In this document: in pieces, positions 1-6,459 of the stretch
How the letters are laid out: each line of letters starts with the position of its first letter
Numbering within the stretch: position 1 is the first letter of the stretch
Origin: Pontimonas sp.
GTDB taxonomy: Bacteria > Actinomycetota > Actinomycetes > Actinomycetales > Microbacteriaceae
NCBI GenBank assembly: GCA_017852615.1
Contig: JAFMKX010000049.1
Coordinates: 1 to 6,578 of the forward strand
Length of the DNA: 6,578 nucleotides
Direction of reading: 5' to 3'
Notes under the pieces: model-generated
What the model saw: the letters and a program-made list of their open reading frames with translations, nothing else
Told to the model about the DNA's origin: nothing
The model's database searches: none
Translations under genes and position numbers: made by a program

Positions 1-2
1 CC

Positions 3-1865
3 CTATGGCACCTGGCTCACAGTGAGCTTTTGTTCAGCGAGGAGAGCCGCGTAGAGGCCTTTCTTGTGCAACAGTTCCTTGTGGGAGCCGCTTTCGACAA
101 TGCGCCCTTGCGAGACGACCATGATGCGATCGGCATTAACCACGGTCGAGAGCCGGTGGGCAATAGCAATAGTGGTTCGATTCGCCGAAGCGGAGTCCAG
201 TGCTGCCTGAACGAGCCGTTCGGATTTGGTGTCCAGAGAACTGGTGGCTTCATCGAGGATGAGAACTTTGGGGTCTTTGAGCAAGACGCGGGCAATCGCG
301 ATGCGCTGTTTTTCCCCACCGCTGAGCCGGTAGCCCCGCTCGCCCACCACCGTGTCATATCCATCGGGAAAAGAGACGATGGTCTCGTGAATGTTCGCAG
401 CCCGAGCGGCTGCTTCGATTTCTGATTGACTCGCGCCTTCTCGCGCGTAGCCAATGTTTTCTCGAATGGTGTCGTTAAAGAGGAAGGTTTCTTGGCTTAA
501 TATTCCGATATGGCTGATGAGTTCATCTTGGTCGAGCTTGGTGACATTGGTACCGGCGAAGCGAACTTCACCCTGTGACACATCAAAAAAGCGCGGAATA
601 AGAGAAGTAATGGTGGTCTTGCCAGCTCCTGAGGGCCCCACTAGTGCCACATATTCACCGGGCGAAATAGTAAAACTAATATCCTTCAAACCCGCGGTGG
701 TGCCATCCTCTGTTTCGTCATAGCTAAAAGACACGGTGTCGAATTCCAATGAACCCAGTTTGGCTGGATCGATGGCCGCGGGCTTAGCGGGGCTGGTGAT
801 CGCGGGGGAGAGGTCGAGGTATTCAAAAATTCGGGCAAACAGTGCTCTCGATGTTTGAATTTCAAGGCCAATTTGCAGCAGGTTCATCATCGGGAACATC
901 AGTCGCGACTGTGCTGTGGTGAACGCCACGATGGTTCCAATTGAGAGCGGGCTTTCCCCCAGGATAAGAAAACCTGCCACCAGATAAATCACTGCGGGAA
1001 TGGCAGACATGAAGATCTGGATGAGAGCAAAGAAACTTTGTCCCGACATGGACAGCTTCACTTGCAGATCAATTTGGGTGTTGTTTTCGCGCTGATACCG
1101 CTGGACTTCACTGTGTTGCCGGCCAAAACTCTTTGAGAGGAGAATTCCACTGACTCCCAGCGCTTCTTGGGTCATGGCGGACATTTCACTCAGTGAGTGC
1201 TGTGTGGCGGCAGCGATGCGCGCACGAACGCGGCCGATTCTTCGCTGCAGAAGAATCATCACCGGTAACAGGATGATGGCGACCACCGTGAGCTGCCAGC
1301 TCAGAATCAACATGGCGACCAGCGAGGCCACTACGGTGACGGTGCTGCCTAAGAGATTGGCGATGATTTCTTTGAGAACACTCGCCACACCCCCGACATC
1401 GTTTTGAAGTCGGGATTGAATCGCCCCGGTCTTTGTCTTGGTGAAGAAACCAAGGTGCATGGATTGGAGGTGTTCGAACATGCGAACTCGTAGTGACCCC
1501 ATCACCCGATTGCCTATTTGGGCCGTGAGGTAGTGCTGCCAGACACTCAGTGCCCCAATGACGACCCAGAGTCCGACCATGATTCCCACCAGAGTGCTCA
1601 GCAGCCCAAGGTTAGGTATTCCCCCTTCGGGGAAGAGGCCTTCGTTGAAGGCATCTTGGATGAGCAGCGGGGGAACGACAGAGAGCGCGGCCCCGGTGAT
1701 CACCAGGCTAATCGTGATCATCAGGGGTGTGCGATGCGGCTGAAACAATCCCAGAATGCGCCGAAGTAAGCCATCAATCGAGGGGGCACTAGCAATCGCT
1801 GCCCGCCTACTTTCCTCCGTTTGCGCATAACGGCCCAACGGGCCATGGGCATGGGGTTGACTCAT
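3..1865 (-). CDS. ABC exporter half-transporter, fused membrane and ATPase domains (MsbA/LmrA type)
   Basis: This is a complete 620-residue ABC exporter subunit, expected to work as a homodimer in the cytoplasmic membrane and to drive ATP-powered export of lipids or hydrophobic compounds; the substrate cannot be read from sequence. The transmembrane half covers about residues 45-335, with hydrophobic helices near 47-70, 88-110, 168-206 and 278-330. The nucleotide-binding half (about 373-610) has every canonical motif: Walker A GPSGAGKT at 410-417, Q-loop Gln458, signature LSGGE at 514-518, Walker B with Asp538-Glu539, D-loop SSLD at 542-545 and H-loop His570. Both ATP sites of a homodimer should therefore be catalytic. 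Length is normal for the family. The start is ATG (CAT at 1863-1865), with only a weak purine-rich AGAGAG-like stretch about 12 bases upstream. It is divergent from trhO across about 115 bp. The family call is secure; drug versus lipid export is not resolved. Confidence 0.95.
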   Translation of the reverse strand: MSQPHAHGPLGRYAQTEESRRAAIASAPSIDGLLRRILGLFQPHRTPLMITISLVITGAALSVVPPLLIQDAFNEGLFPEGGIPNLGLLSTLVGIMVGLWVVIGALSVWQHYLTAQIGNRVMGSLRVRMFEHLQSMHLGFFTKTKTGAIQSRLQNDVGGVASVLKEIIANLLGSTVTVVASLVAMLILSWQLTVVAIILLPVMILLQRRIGRVRARIAAATQHSLSEMSAMTQEALGVSGILLSKSFGRQHSEVQRYQRENNTQIDLQVKLSMSGQSFFALIQIFMSAIPAVIYLVAGFLILGESPLSIGTIVAFTTAQSRLMFPMMNLLQIGLEIQTSRALFARIFEYLDLSPAITSPAKPAAIDPAKLGSLEFDTVSFSYDETEDGTTAGLKDISFTISPGEYVALVGPSGAGKTTITSLIPRFFDVSQGEVRFAGTNVTKLDQDELISHIGILSQETFLFNDTIRENIGYAREGASQSEIEAAARAANIHETIVSFPDGYDTVVGERGYRLSGGEKQRIAIARVLLKDPKVLILDEATSSLDTKSERLVQAALDSASANRTTIAIAHRLSTVVNADRIMVVSQGRIVESGSHKELLHKKGLYAALLAEQKLTVSQVP

Positions 1866-1980
1866 GAACGACTCAGCTCTCTTGGGCGCAAACGTACTCT
1901 GGCGAATAGAACAACACTCTAGGCCTTCTTATTCCTGGGGCCACTGGAAAGAAGTGGCGGCCAACTCTTACACTGTGGTG
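1866..1980. other. Divergent intergenic region between ABC exporter and trhO
   Basis: This stretch lies between the two divergent starts if trhO begins at 1981. It reads open in the trhO frame from an ATG at 1864, but the 39 extra residues this would add do not resemble the beginning of TrhO proteins, which normally start a few residues before the first beta strand (here VYKVLLFYGF). It probably holds the control elements of both genes. A trhO -10 candidate is at 1969-1974. For the ABC gene I see only a weak minus-strand TAGAGT at 1917-1922, with no convincing -35 partner. I find no strong inverted repeat. Confidence 0.55.
1969..1980 (+). promoter_or_regulatory. Candidate -10 box for a leaderless trhO transcript
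   Basis: TACACT at 1969-1974 matches the TANNNT consensus and is followed by exactly six bases before the ATG at 1981, so transcription would begin on or next to the A of the start codon. No Shine-Dalgarno sequence lies at the usual distance from this ATG, which fits a leaderless mRNA. No recognisable -35 hexamer is found 16-18 bases upstream. The sequence match is observed; promoter function is inferred. Confidence 0.5.
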
Positions 1981-2871
1981 ATGGCGGTATATAAAGTCTT
2001 GCTCTTTTATGGCTTCACGCCGCTGGCCGATCCTGAGGCAATTCGTTTATGGCAGCGCGATGTGTGTGAGTCACTGGGCTTGGGCGGGCGAATCCTTCTT
2101 TCAGAACATGGCATCAATGCCACCGTGGGTGGGGAACTTGGCGCCGTCAAGAAATACTGGCGCAAAACTCGCGAATATGGACCCTTCACAGACATCGACT
2201 TCAAATGGAGCGAAGGCACGGGACCTGACGATTTTCCTAAGCTTTCTGTCCGGGTTCGTGACGAACTGGTGGGCTTTGGCGCCGCTGAAGAGGTCAGTGT
2301 GGATGACCACGGCGTAGTCGGGGGAGGCACTCACCTCACCCCCGAAGAGCTCCACCGACTTGTGGAAGAAAAGGACGTCACCTTTTTTGACGGGCGCAAT
2401 AAGTGGGAGGCCCAAATTGGTCGTTTCAAAAACGCCGTGGTTCCCGATGTGCGAACCTCGCATGACTTTGTCAGCGAATTAGACAGCGGCAAATACGATC
2501 ACCTCAAAGATCAACCGGTGGTCACCTACTGCACCGGGGGCATTAGATGCGAAATTCTCTCGACCATGATGATCAAGCGTGGCTTTAGTGAGGTTTACCA
2601 AATGCAGGGCGGCATCGTTCGCTACGGTGAAGCGTTCGGGGACTCCGGACTCTGGGAGGGATCCCTCTCTGTTTTTGATGGGCGCAAAGCCGTCACCTTC
2701 AGCCCTGATGCGGCTGTCATTGGCCGTTGCACCCACTGTGGTGAAGCATCCTCCAGGTTAGAAAACTGCGCAAACCTGTCCTGCCGCACGCAAATGGTGG
2801 TGTGTGATTCGTGTGCCGAGCAGGCGCCGTATTGCGAGGATCCGGCCTGCCTATCTGCATCGCTCACCTAA
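1981..2871 (+). CDS. trhO: tRNA uridine-34 hydroxylase, rhodanese family (TrhO/YceA)
   Basis: The product is a 296-residue TrhO-type protein. Members use O2 to hydroxylate uridine 34 in the anticodon loop of certain tRNAs, giving 5-hydroxyuridine, the precursor of the wobble modifications mo5U/cmo5U. It has an N-terminal ferredoxin-like domain (about residues 1-95, with the conserved GRILLSEHGINATVGG stretch at 36-51), a rhodanese domain (about 120-220) with catalytic Cys184 in the diagnostic CTGGIRCE motif, and a C-terminal cysteine-rich tail (Cys250, 253, 263, 268, 275, 278, 285, 290) likely to bind zinc. I chose ATG 1981 over the in-frame ATG at 1864 because homology-like sequence begins here and a -10 box sits six bases upstream. 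It is slightly shorter than E. coli YceA (350 residues). It converges on the VIT gene. The cytoplasmic tRNA role comes from family knowledge. Confidence 0.93.
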   Translation: MAVYKVLLFYGFTPLADPEAIRLWQRDVCESLGLGGRILLSEHGINATVGGELGAVKKYWRKTREYGPFTDIDFKWSEGTGPDDFPKLSVRVRDELVGFGAAEEVSVDDHGVVGGGTHLTPEELHRLVEEKDVTFFDGRNKWEAQIGRFKNAVVPDVRTSHDFVSELDSGKYDHLKDQPVVTYCTGGIRCEILSTMMIKRGFSEVYQMQGGIVRYGEAFGDSGLWEGSLSVFDGRKAVTFSPDAAVIGRCTHCGEASSRLENCANLSCRTQMVVCDSCAEQAPYCEDPACLSASLT

Positions 2872-2906
2872 ACCGCGTCCGCGCTTTTTCTTTGCCGACG
2901 GATTAG
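2872..2906 (+). terminator. Possible weak terminator between convergent trhO and VIT genes
   Basis: Right after the trhO stop, a GC-rich CCGCGTCCGCGC stretch (2873-2884) is followed by a T-rich run, TTTTTCTTT (2885-2893). The order, GC block then T tract, is that of an intrinsic terminator reading rightward, but the best stem I can pair is only three base pairs (CGC/GCG around GTCC). It may be a weak site or chance. I see no matching T tract for the leftward VIT transcript. Confidence 0.25.
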
Positions 2907-3620
2907 CTAAAGAGCGACGCCACCACCGAGTAGGTTCCCGATCCCCCAGGTCAGGCCCAGAGCCAGTGCGCCACCGGCGGTGACGCGAATGATGGGCCGC
3001 ATCATCGGACTTTGACCCAGGTAGGCACCAATTCCCCCGGTGAGCGCTAAGGCGACGAGGGATGCAGCAAAAGTAAGCGGAATCCGAATGGTTTCTGGGG
3101 CGAGTGCAATGGCCAGCATTGGCAACACAGCACCTGCTAAAAACGACACGGCGGAAGAAATAGCAGCATGCCACGGGTTGGTGAGTTGTGCTTCGTCGAT
3201 ACCCAATTCCGCTTCAAGGTGAGCGGCAACCGCATTGTGAGCGGTGAGTTCCTGGGCCACCAGTGCTGCCGTGGCGGGGCTAAGGCCTCGTCCTTGATAG
3301 ATATCCGCCAGTTCAGCAAGCTCTTCGTCGGGAAAATCCTCCAACTCTTGGCGCTCGCGTTTAATGAGCGCGGCTTCACTATCGCGCTGGGATGACACCG
3401 AAACGTATTCGCCCAAGCCCATCGAGAGCGCACCGGCGATAATCCCGGCGATGCCCGCCACCACAATGGGGCCGATGTCACTGGTGGCTGCCGCAACACC
3501 CACCACGAGTGCCGCGATCGAGACGATGCCGTCATTGGCCCCGAGGATGCCCGCGCGTAACCAGTTGAGGCGTGGGGCAAACTTCAGACTGTGGGGCTCG
3601 CTGCCGTGTGTGGTTCTCAC
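2907..3620 (-). CDS. VIT1/CCC1-family Fe2+/Mn2+ transporter
   Basis: This 237-residue membrane protein belongs to the vacuolar iron transporter family, whose members move Fe2+ or Mn2+ out of the cytoplasm in exchange for protons. The diagnostic motif LRAGILGANDGIVS lies at residues 21-34 and includes Asp30, which aligns with the key transport aspartate in helix 1. SMGLGEYVSVSSQRDSE at 66-82 ends helix 2 with the family's conserved Met and Glu. A hydrophilic, Glu-rich segment (about 83-148) corresponds to the cytoplasmic metal-binding helices. Three more hydrophobic helices follow, near 152-173, 179-200 and 208-232, giving the expected five. There is no ferritin-like extension of the MbfA kind. 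The start is GTG (CAC at 3618-3620), supported by a -10 box seven bases upstream. A likely role is metal detoxification or homeostasis at the cell membrane; iron versus manganese is undecided. Confidence 0.93.
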   Translation of the reverse strand: MRTTHGSEPHSLKFAPRLNWLRAGILGANDGIVSIAALVVGVAAATSDIGPIVVAGIAGIIAGALSMGLGEYVSVSSQRDSEAALIKRERQELEDFPDEELAELADIYQGRGLSPATAALVAQELTAHNAVAAHLEAELGIDEAQLTNPWHAAISSAVSFLAGAVLPMLAIALAPETIRIPLTFAASLVALALTGGIGAYLGQSPMMRPIIRVTAGGALALGLTWGIGNLLGGGVAL

Positions 3621-3633
3621 GCGGGCAAGTTTA
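3621..3633 (-). promoter_or_regulatory. Candidate -10 box for a leaderless VIT-family transcript, inside a small inverted repeat
   Basis: On the minus strand TAAACT (3633 down to 3628) is followed by seven bases and then the GTG start at 3620, the spacing expected for a leaderless mRNA. No Shine-Dalgarno sequence is present. Five-base arms CGGGC (3622-3626) and GCCCG (3634-3638) flank the box symmetrically. No good -35 hexamer is seen. The pattern is observed; promoter function is inferred. Confidence 0.5.
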
Positions 3634-3657
3634 GCCCGGGGCGGTGCTCCCGCGTTC

Positions 3658-3688
3658 TAGAATCAAGGCAGGAAGGCGATGGTGAGCC
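3658..3688 (+). promoter_or_regulatory. Candidate -10 box and ribosome binding site for the unknown membrane protein operon
   Basis: TAGAAT at 3658-3663 is a good -10 hexamer, overlapping an 8-bp palindrome TTCTAGAA (3655-3662). Transcription would start near 3670, leaving a short leader that carries GGAAGG (3671-3676), a Shine-Dalgarno match 12 bases before the ATG at 3689. This spacing is a little long; an in-frame ATG at 3698 would be 21 bases away and is less likely. No clear -35 hexamer is visible. Confidence 0.45.
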
Positions 3689-4864
3689 ATGAATGAAATG
3701 CTCCGGAAGCTTTTCCAGCGCGGTTTCGACCTCGTGAGCCAAAGCCCTCGAAGCCTCACGGTGTTCACCCTTGGCCTCGTGGCCATGGTGGTAGCCGGTG
3801 GAGTGGTTACTGCGATCGCCCCCGAACGGCAGCCGCCGATTCTGACCCTTGCCGGCATGAGCGCAGAAGACGCGCAAGCCCTCGCTCAAGAATCCTCGCT
3901 GTATGTGGAATTTGATTACCAGGTTGGTCAGAGCCTTTCGGATGCCCGTGGTGTGGGTCCCGTGTATCGCTTGGAGCTTGCGGGTGACCCCCTGGACCTT
4001 TTAGTCAGTTTGGGGCGAACATTCGACGTTTCGGGCACACCGCAGAAAAGCGAATACTTTGACCAGCAGTGGCCCGGCTATGTTCTAGGCCCCCAAGACT
4101 GGAGTGGGCCTTCCCTCACCCTTAATTGGAAGGGGACCGGCTCCTGGTATTACAGCGACCCCTCTGCGTATCAAGATCCCGTGTGTGAGGAAGTGCTCGA
4201 TGAATCCTCCCCTGAGGGCGTCACTTTTGAATGCGAGAACCCTTCAGCCGGGGAAGCGTTACCCACTCCCGAGCAAGCGCGCTCCTTTGCGGCGGAAACC
4301 TTTGGAGCCACTGGTTTTCCTATTGGCAGCGAGGACATCCAGGTGTTGGTCAATGACGAGTGGGGCATTGGGGTGAGCGCCAGTGTGGAGGTCGAGGGCT
4401 TCCCCACGGCTTTGGAATGGACCATGTTTTGGGCACCCGGTCCGATCTTGGCCTCCGTGTCAGGACACGCAGGGGTCCCGGTGAAAGTCGGCGACTTTGC
4501 CACGATGAGTCCCCGTGGTGCGGTGGAGCGCTTGGGCTCGAGCATCTGGTGGGGTTCGGTAGCGGCTGAGTACTACACCGAAAAAGGGTCCGAACACGCT
4601 CACGATGATCTTGACTACCTCGCTGAAGCGGAGGGTTTGATGGCACAGCCCGGTGAGGTAATCGAGGTCATTGTTAATGATTCCGAACCCACCGTGGTGA
4701 TGGTGTGGGACAGTGACGGAGCGGCCTGGATTGTCCCTGGTTACCTGATGCGATTTGGCGAGGACATCTGGGATTCTGCAGCGGTGGTGTCACTGAGTGA
4801 CCAAGCTATTACTATTGCCCCGCCGGTGAGTGTTGACCTGATGGATCCAGAGAGAGAAAGGTAG
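3689..4864 (+). CDS. Uncharacterised membrane-anchored extracytoplasmic protein
   Basis: I do not recognise a named family for this 391-residue protein. It has a short basic N-terminus (about residues 1-22), one hydrophobic segment at about 24-44 that should act as an uncleaved signal anchor, and a long acidic, Trp/Tyr-rich remainder expected outside the membrane. Two cysteines, Cys166 and Cys181, could form a disulfide. The C-terminal part (about 325-375), with VMVWDSDGAAWIVPGYLM at 337-354, recalls the dGxWxxPgY ending of many anchored actinobacterial proteins of unknown role; this is a remembered resemblance, not a search result. No catalytic motif stands out. It is divergent from the VIT gene and precedes the aldo/keto reductase by six bases, so the two are probably co-transcribed. 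A part in envelope sensing or anti-sigma-type control is possible but unsupported. It is clearly a real gene from its length, start signals and context. Confidence 0.85.
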   Translation: MNEMLRKLFQRGFDLVSQSPRSLTVFTLGLVAMVVAGGVVTAIAPERQPPILTLAGMSAEDAQALAQESSLYVEFDYQVGQSLSDARGVGPVYRLELAGDPLDLLVSLGRTFDVSGTPQKSEYFDQQWPGYVLGPQDWSGPSLTLNWKGTGSWYYSDPSAYQDPVCEEVLDESSPEGVTFECENPSAGEALPTPEQARSFAAETFGATGFPIGSEDIQVLVNDEWGIGVSASVEVEGFPTALEWTMFWAPGPILASVSGHAGVPVKVGDFATMSPRGAVERLGSSIWWGSVAAEYYTEKGSEHAHDDLDYLAEAEGLMAQPGEVIEVIVNDSEPTVVMVWDSDGAAWIVPGYLMRFGEDIWDSAAVVSLSDQAITIAPPVSVDLMDPERER

Positions 4865-4870
4865 TTCCCC
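4851..4870 (+). promoter_or_regulatory. Ribosome binding site of the aldo/keto reductase, abutting the upstream stop codon
   Basis: The purine run AGAGAGAAAGG (4851-4861), with core GAAAGG at 4856-4861, lies inside the last codons of the membrane protein gene and ends directly before its TAG stop (4862-4864). It is nine bases before the GTG at 4871, which fixes that GTG as the start over the in-frame ATG at 4892. The arrangement suggests translational coupling of the two genes. Confidence 0.65.
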
Positions 4871-5836
4871 GTGTCTCGAGATAAGCGAACAATGGGCCCC
4901 TACGAGGTAGCCCCGATTGGTTTGGGATGTATGAATGTGTCATGGCCTAAGGGCGCTGCCACTGATCCCGATCGCCGTGTTTCGAGCGCTATTGCCGGTA
5001 TTCATGCCGGCCTCGATGCGGGCGTGACACTTCTGGATACGGCAGATATTTATGCCCCCAGTTGGGATTCTGTGGGTCACAATGAAATTTTTGTCCGAGA
5101 AGCCTTCGAATCCTGGGGCGGTAGTGCTAGTGCTAAAGCGCAGGTAATTATCGCCACCAAGGGCGGTATTCAGCGCTCCGAAGGTGAGAAGTGGGGCCGC
5201 AATGGTTCGCTCGACTACCTACTGGCCGCCGCAGAAGCATCACGAACCCGGTTGGGAGTGGACACCATTGCGCTGTGGCAGCACCATCGTTTGGATCCGG
5301 CCCTTGATTTTGAGACCCAGTGCGAGAACGTGGTCGAACTCAAAAAAAGAGGCTTGGTCGCTCAGATTGGTGTGAGCAATTACAACGCTGCCCAGTTACG
5401 CCGTGCTCTGGACATTGCCGGAGGGCCCAGTGACGGCGGAATCGTGTCCGTACAAAATGAATTCAGCCCTTTTTATCGACACGATCTTGACGTCTTGGAT
5501 CTTTGTGAAGAACACGGCATTGCTTTCTTACCCTGGTCGCCCTTGGGTGGATCTAAGAAAGTCGACCAACTCGAGCAGGACGCCTTTTCCCCTCTGCATG
5601 AGATGGCTCGCAGTAAAGGCGTGAGTGCCCACGCTCTGGTGCTGGCCTGGCTCTTAGCGCGCTCGGAGGTCATCATCCCCATCCCTGGTGCCACGCGCCC
5701 CGAGAGCATAAGAGATGCCGTGAGCGCCTGGGATATTGAGCTCAGCGATCAGCAACGCGATGAGATCACGGCGCACTTGCCGAAGACCCTTCCACGCTCC
5801 GAGGAACTAGAACCCAGTCCCCCGTTTCGCTCCTAG
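4871..5836 (+). CDS. Aldo/keto reductase, NADPH-dependent oxidoreductase
   Basis: This is a complete 321-residue member of the aldo/keto reductase superfamily, soluble TIM-barrel enzymes that reduce aldehydes or ketones with NADPH; the substrate is not known. The catalytic tetrad is visible: Asp56 and Tyr61 in LLDTADIYAP (54-63), Lys97 in IIATKGG (93-99) and His139 in LWQHHRLD (135-142). Other family marks are IGVSNYN (166-172), NEFSPFYRHD and PWSPLGG in the later barrel strands, and the cofactor-binding IPIPGATRPESIRDA stretch near the C-terminus. Length is typical. The start is GTG, supported by GAAAGG nine bases upstream. It follows the unknown membrane protein by six bases and probably shares its transcript, although the combination does not reveal a pathway. 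Its 3' end converges on the lipoprotein gene with a ten-base gap. Confidence 0.95.
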   Translation: MSRDKRTMGPYEVAPIGLGCMNVSWPKGAATDPDRRVSSAIAGIHAGLDAGVTLLDTADIYAPSWDSVGHNEIFVREAFESWGGSASAKAQVIIATKGGIQRSEGEKWGRNGSLDYLLAAAEASRTRLGVDTIALWQHHRLDPALDFETQCENVVELKKRGLVAQIGVSNYNAAQLRRALDIAGGPSDGGIVSVQNEFSPFYRHDLDVLDLCEEHGIAFLPWSPLGGSKKVDQLEQDAFSPLHEMARSKGVSAHALVLAWLLARSEVIIPIPGATRPESIRDAVSAWDIELSDQQRDEITAHLPKTLPRSEELEPSPPFRS

Positions 5837-5851
5837 TTCGTCGTGACTAGG
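5832..5851. repeat. Inverted repeat built from two convergent stop codons
   Basis: CCTAGT (5832-5837) and ACTAGG (5846-5851) are perfect six-base arms around an eight-base loop. Each arm contains the TAG stop of one convergent gene: 5834-5836 for the reductase and 5847-5849 on the minus strand for the lipoprotein. It could form a small hairpin in either transcript, but it is not GC-rich and has no T tract, so it is at best a weak terminator. Confidence 0.4.
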
Positions 5852-6368
5852 TCGCTGTGCGGGGAGTGTTAGCCACCATGGCACCGGCAATTTTCCAGCC
5901 CTCTTCGGTGTTCTCCAGGTCATAGACCAACTGGCTGGTCTCGCCCGTGAGGGGGCGAATCGTGATCAGTGCCTCGGCGGTGGTGGTCGTCGAGTTGGTC
6001 CTACACAGCGACATGGAAAAACCTGAGGCCTCTAGCAACATTGAATAATCGGCACGAATGATTTCTTCAAAATAAGACAGGGTGACCCGCTGACGAAATG
6101 AGGGTGCGGCCAGGTCATACGCGGCCTCAAAATCGCCCTGGGTGAAGGCATCGATTTGATTCCCAATAGTGGTCCGAATCGCTCGCTCCGTGGGTGCATC
6201 GCAGTCGAGTCGAGCTGGGGTCACCTCTTCTTGCTCCGGGGCAGGAGTGATTCCTGATTCAGTGCCCTTCCCCTGGCCGTTGGTAGGTAATTCGCTGGTG
6301 GGAACACACCCCGCAAGAAGCACCGTTATCCCCGTGATGAGCAATCCCAGCTTCAGGTTTCGGTCCAT
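5847..6368 (-). CDS. Small lipoprotein with a probable DUF4864-like domain
   Basis: The 173-residue product begins with a lipoprotein signal: Arg3 and Lys6, a hydrophobic core at 7-18 and the lipobox LAGC at 18-21, so it should be lipidated on Cys21 and held on the outer face of the cytoplasmic membrane. A flexible Gly/Pro/Thr/Glu-rich linker follows (about 22-52). The globular part (about 60-165) has the layout I associate with DUF4864, of unknown function: an opening helix with IGNQIDAFTQGDFEAAYDLA (68-87), then a Phe/Tyr-rich stretch, then beta strands ending in GWKIAGAMV (157-165). Cys56 and Cys122 could form a disulfide. The ATG start (CAT at 6366-6368) is supported by GAGGAAAGG on the minus strand (6385 to 6377), eight bases upstream. 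The lipoprotein call is strong; the domain name is from memory and less sure. Confidence 0.87.
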   Translation of the reverse strand: MDRNLKLGLLITGITVLLAGCVPTSELPTNGQGKGTESGITPAPEQEEVTPARLDCDAPTERAIRTTIGNQIDAFTQGDFEAAYDLAAPSFRQRVTLSYFEEIIRADYSMLLEASGFSMSLCRTNSTTTTAEALITIRPLTGETSQLVYDLENTEEGWKIAGAMVANTPRTAT

Positions 6369-6459
6369 CAGGGGATCCTTTCCTCGGTCATCCTTTAGCG
6401 TCGCAGGAATTGGTCACCTCTGCGCAAAAATGAGGCAATCTCCCAGGTAGATTGGTGGC
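6369..6459. other. Divergent intergenic region between lipoprotein and MMPL-type gene, with an imperfect hairpin
   Basis: The 91-bp control region holds the lipoprotein's ribosome binding site (6377-6385) and the -10 candidate of the rightward gene (6448-6453). Between them is an imperfect hairpin: ATTG (6409-6412) pairs with CAAT (6436-6439) and CCTC (6417-6420) with GAGG (6432-6435), leaving a four-base bulge and an 11-base loop. I find no confident promoter for the lipoprotein. Confidence 0.4.
6448..6459 (+). promoter_or_regulatory. Candidate -10 box for a leaderless MMPL-type gene transcript
   Basis: TAGATT (6448-6453) fits TANNNT and is followed by six bases, GGTGGC, and then the ATG at 6460. 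This is the same geometry as upstream of trhO. AGGTAG at 6445-6450 could be read as a poor Shine-Dalgarno, but the leaderless reading fits better with the pattern elsewhere in the window. No -35 hexamer is evident. Confidence 0.5.

Noticed and set aside
17..454. Open frame of 145 codons on the minus strand inside the ABC exporter gene
   Set aside because: It is a shifted frame of the intact ABC ATPase domain, and its protein lacks any family pattern.
1864..1980. N-terminal extension of trhO from ATG 1864
   Set aside because: The added residues do not look like TrhO, there is no ribosome binding site for it, and a -10 box lies within the stretch.
2101..2463. Open frame of 120 codons antisense to trhO
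   Set aside because: It lies wholly opposite a clearly coding gene with intact motifs and has no start signals or recognisable domain.
3137..3580. Open frame of 147 codons on the same strand as the VIT gene
   Set aside because: It is an alternative frame of the VIT gene, whose motifs are all in the other frame; its product is low-complexity in style with no family match.
3679..3696. Five-codon mini-frame (ATG at 3679, TGA at 3694-3696) overlapping the start of the membrane protein gene
   Set aside because: The GGAAGG site is only two bases from this ATG, too close for initiation, so a regulatory upstream frame is unlikely.
4171..4545. Open frame of 124 codons antisense to the unknown membrane protein gene
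   Set aside because: The plus-strand gene has the full-length frame, start signals and operon context; the antisense product is Ser/Thr/Pro-rich as expected for a shadow frame.
6392..6397. Minus-strand TAAAGG as a -10 box for the lipoprotein
   Set aside because: It lacks the final T of the consensus and has no -35 at proper spacing (TTGCGC is about 21 bases upstream).
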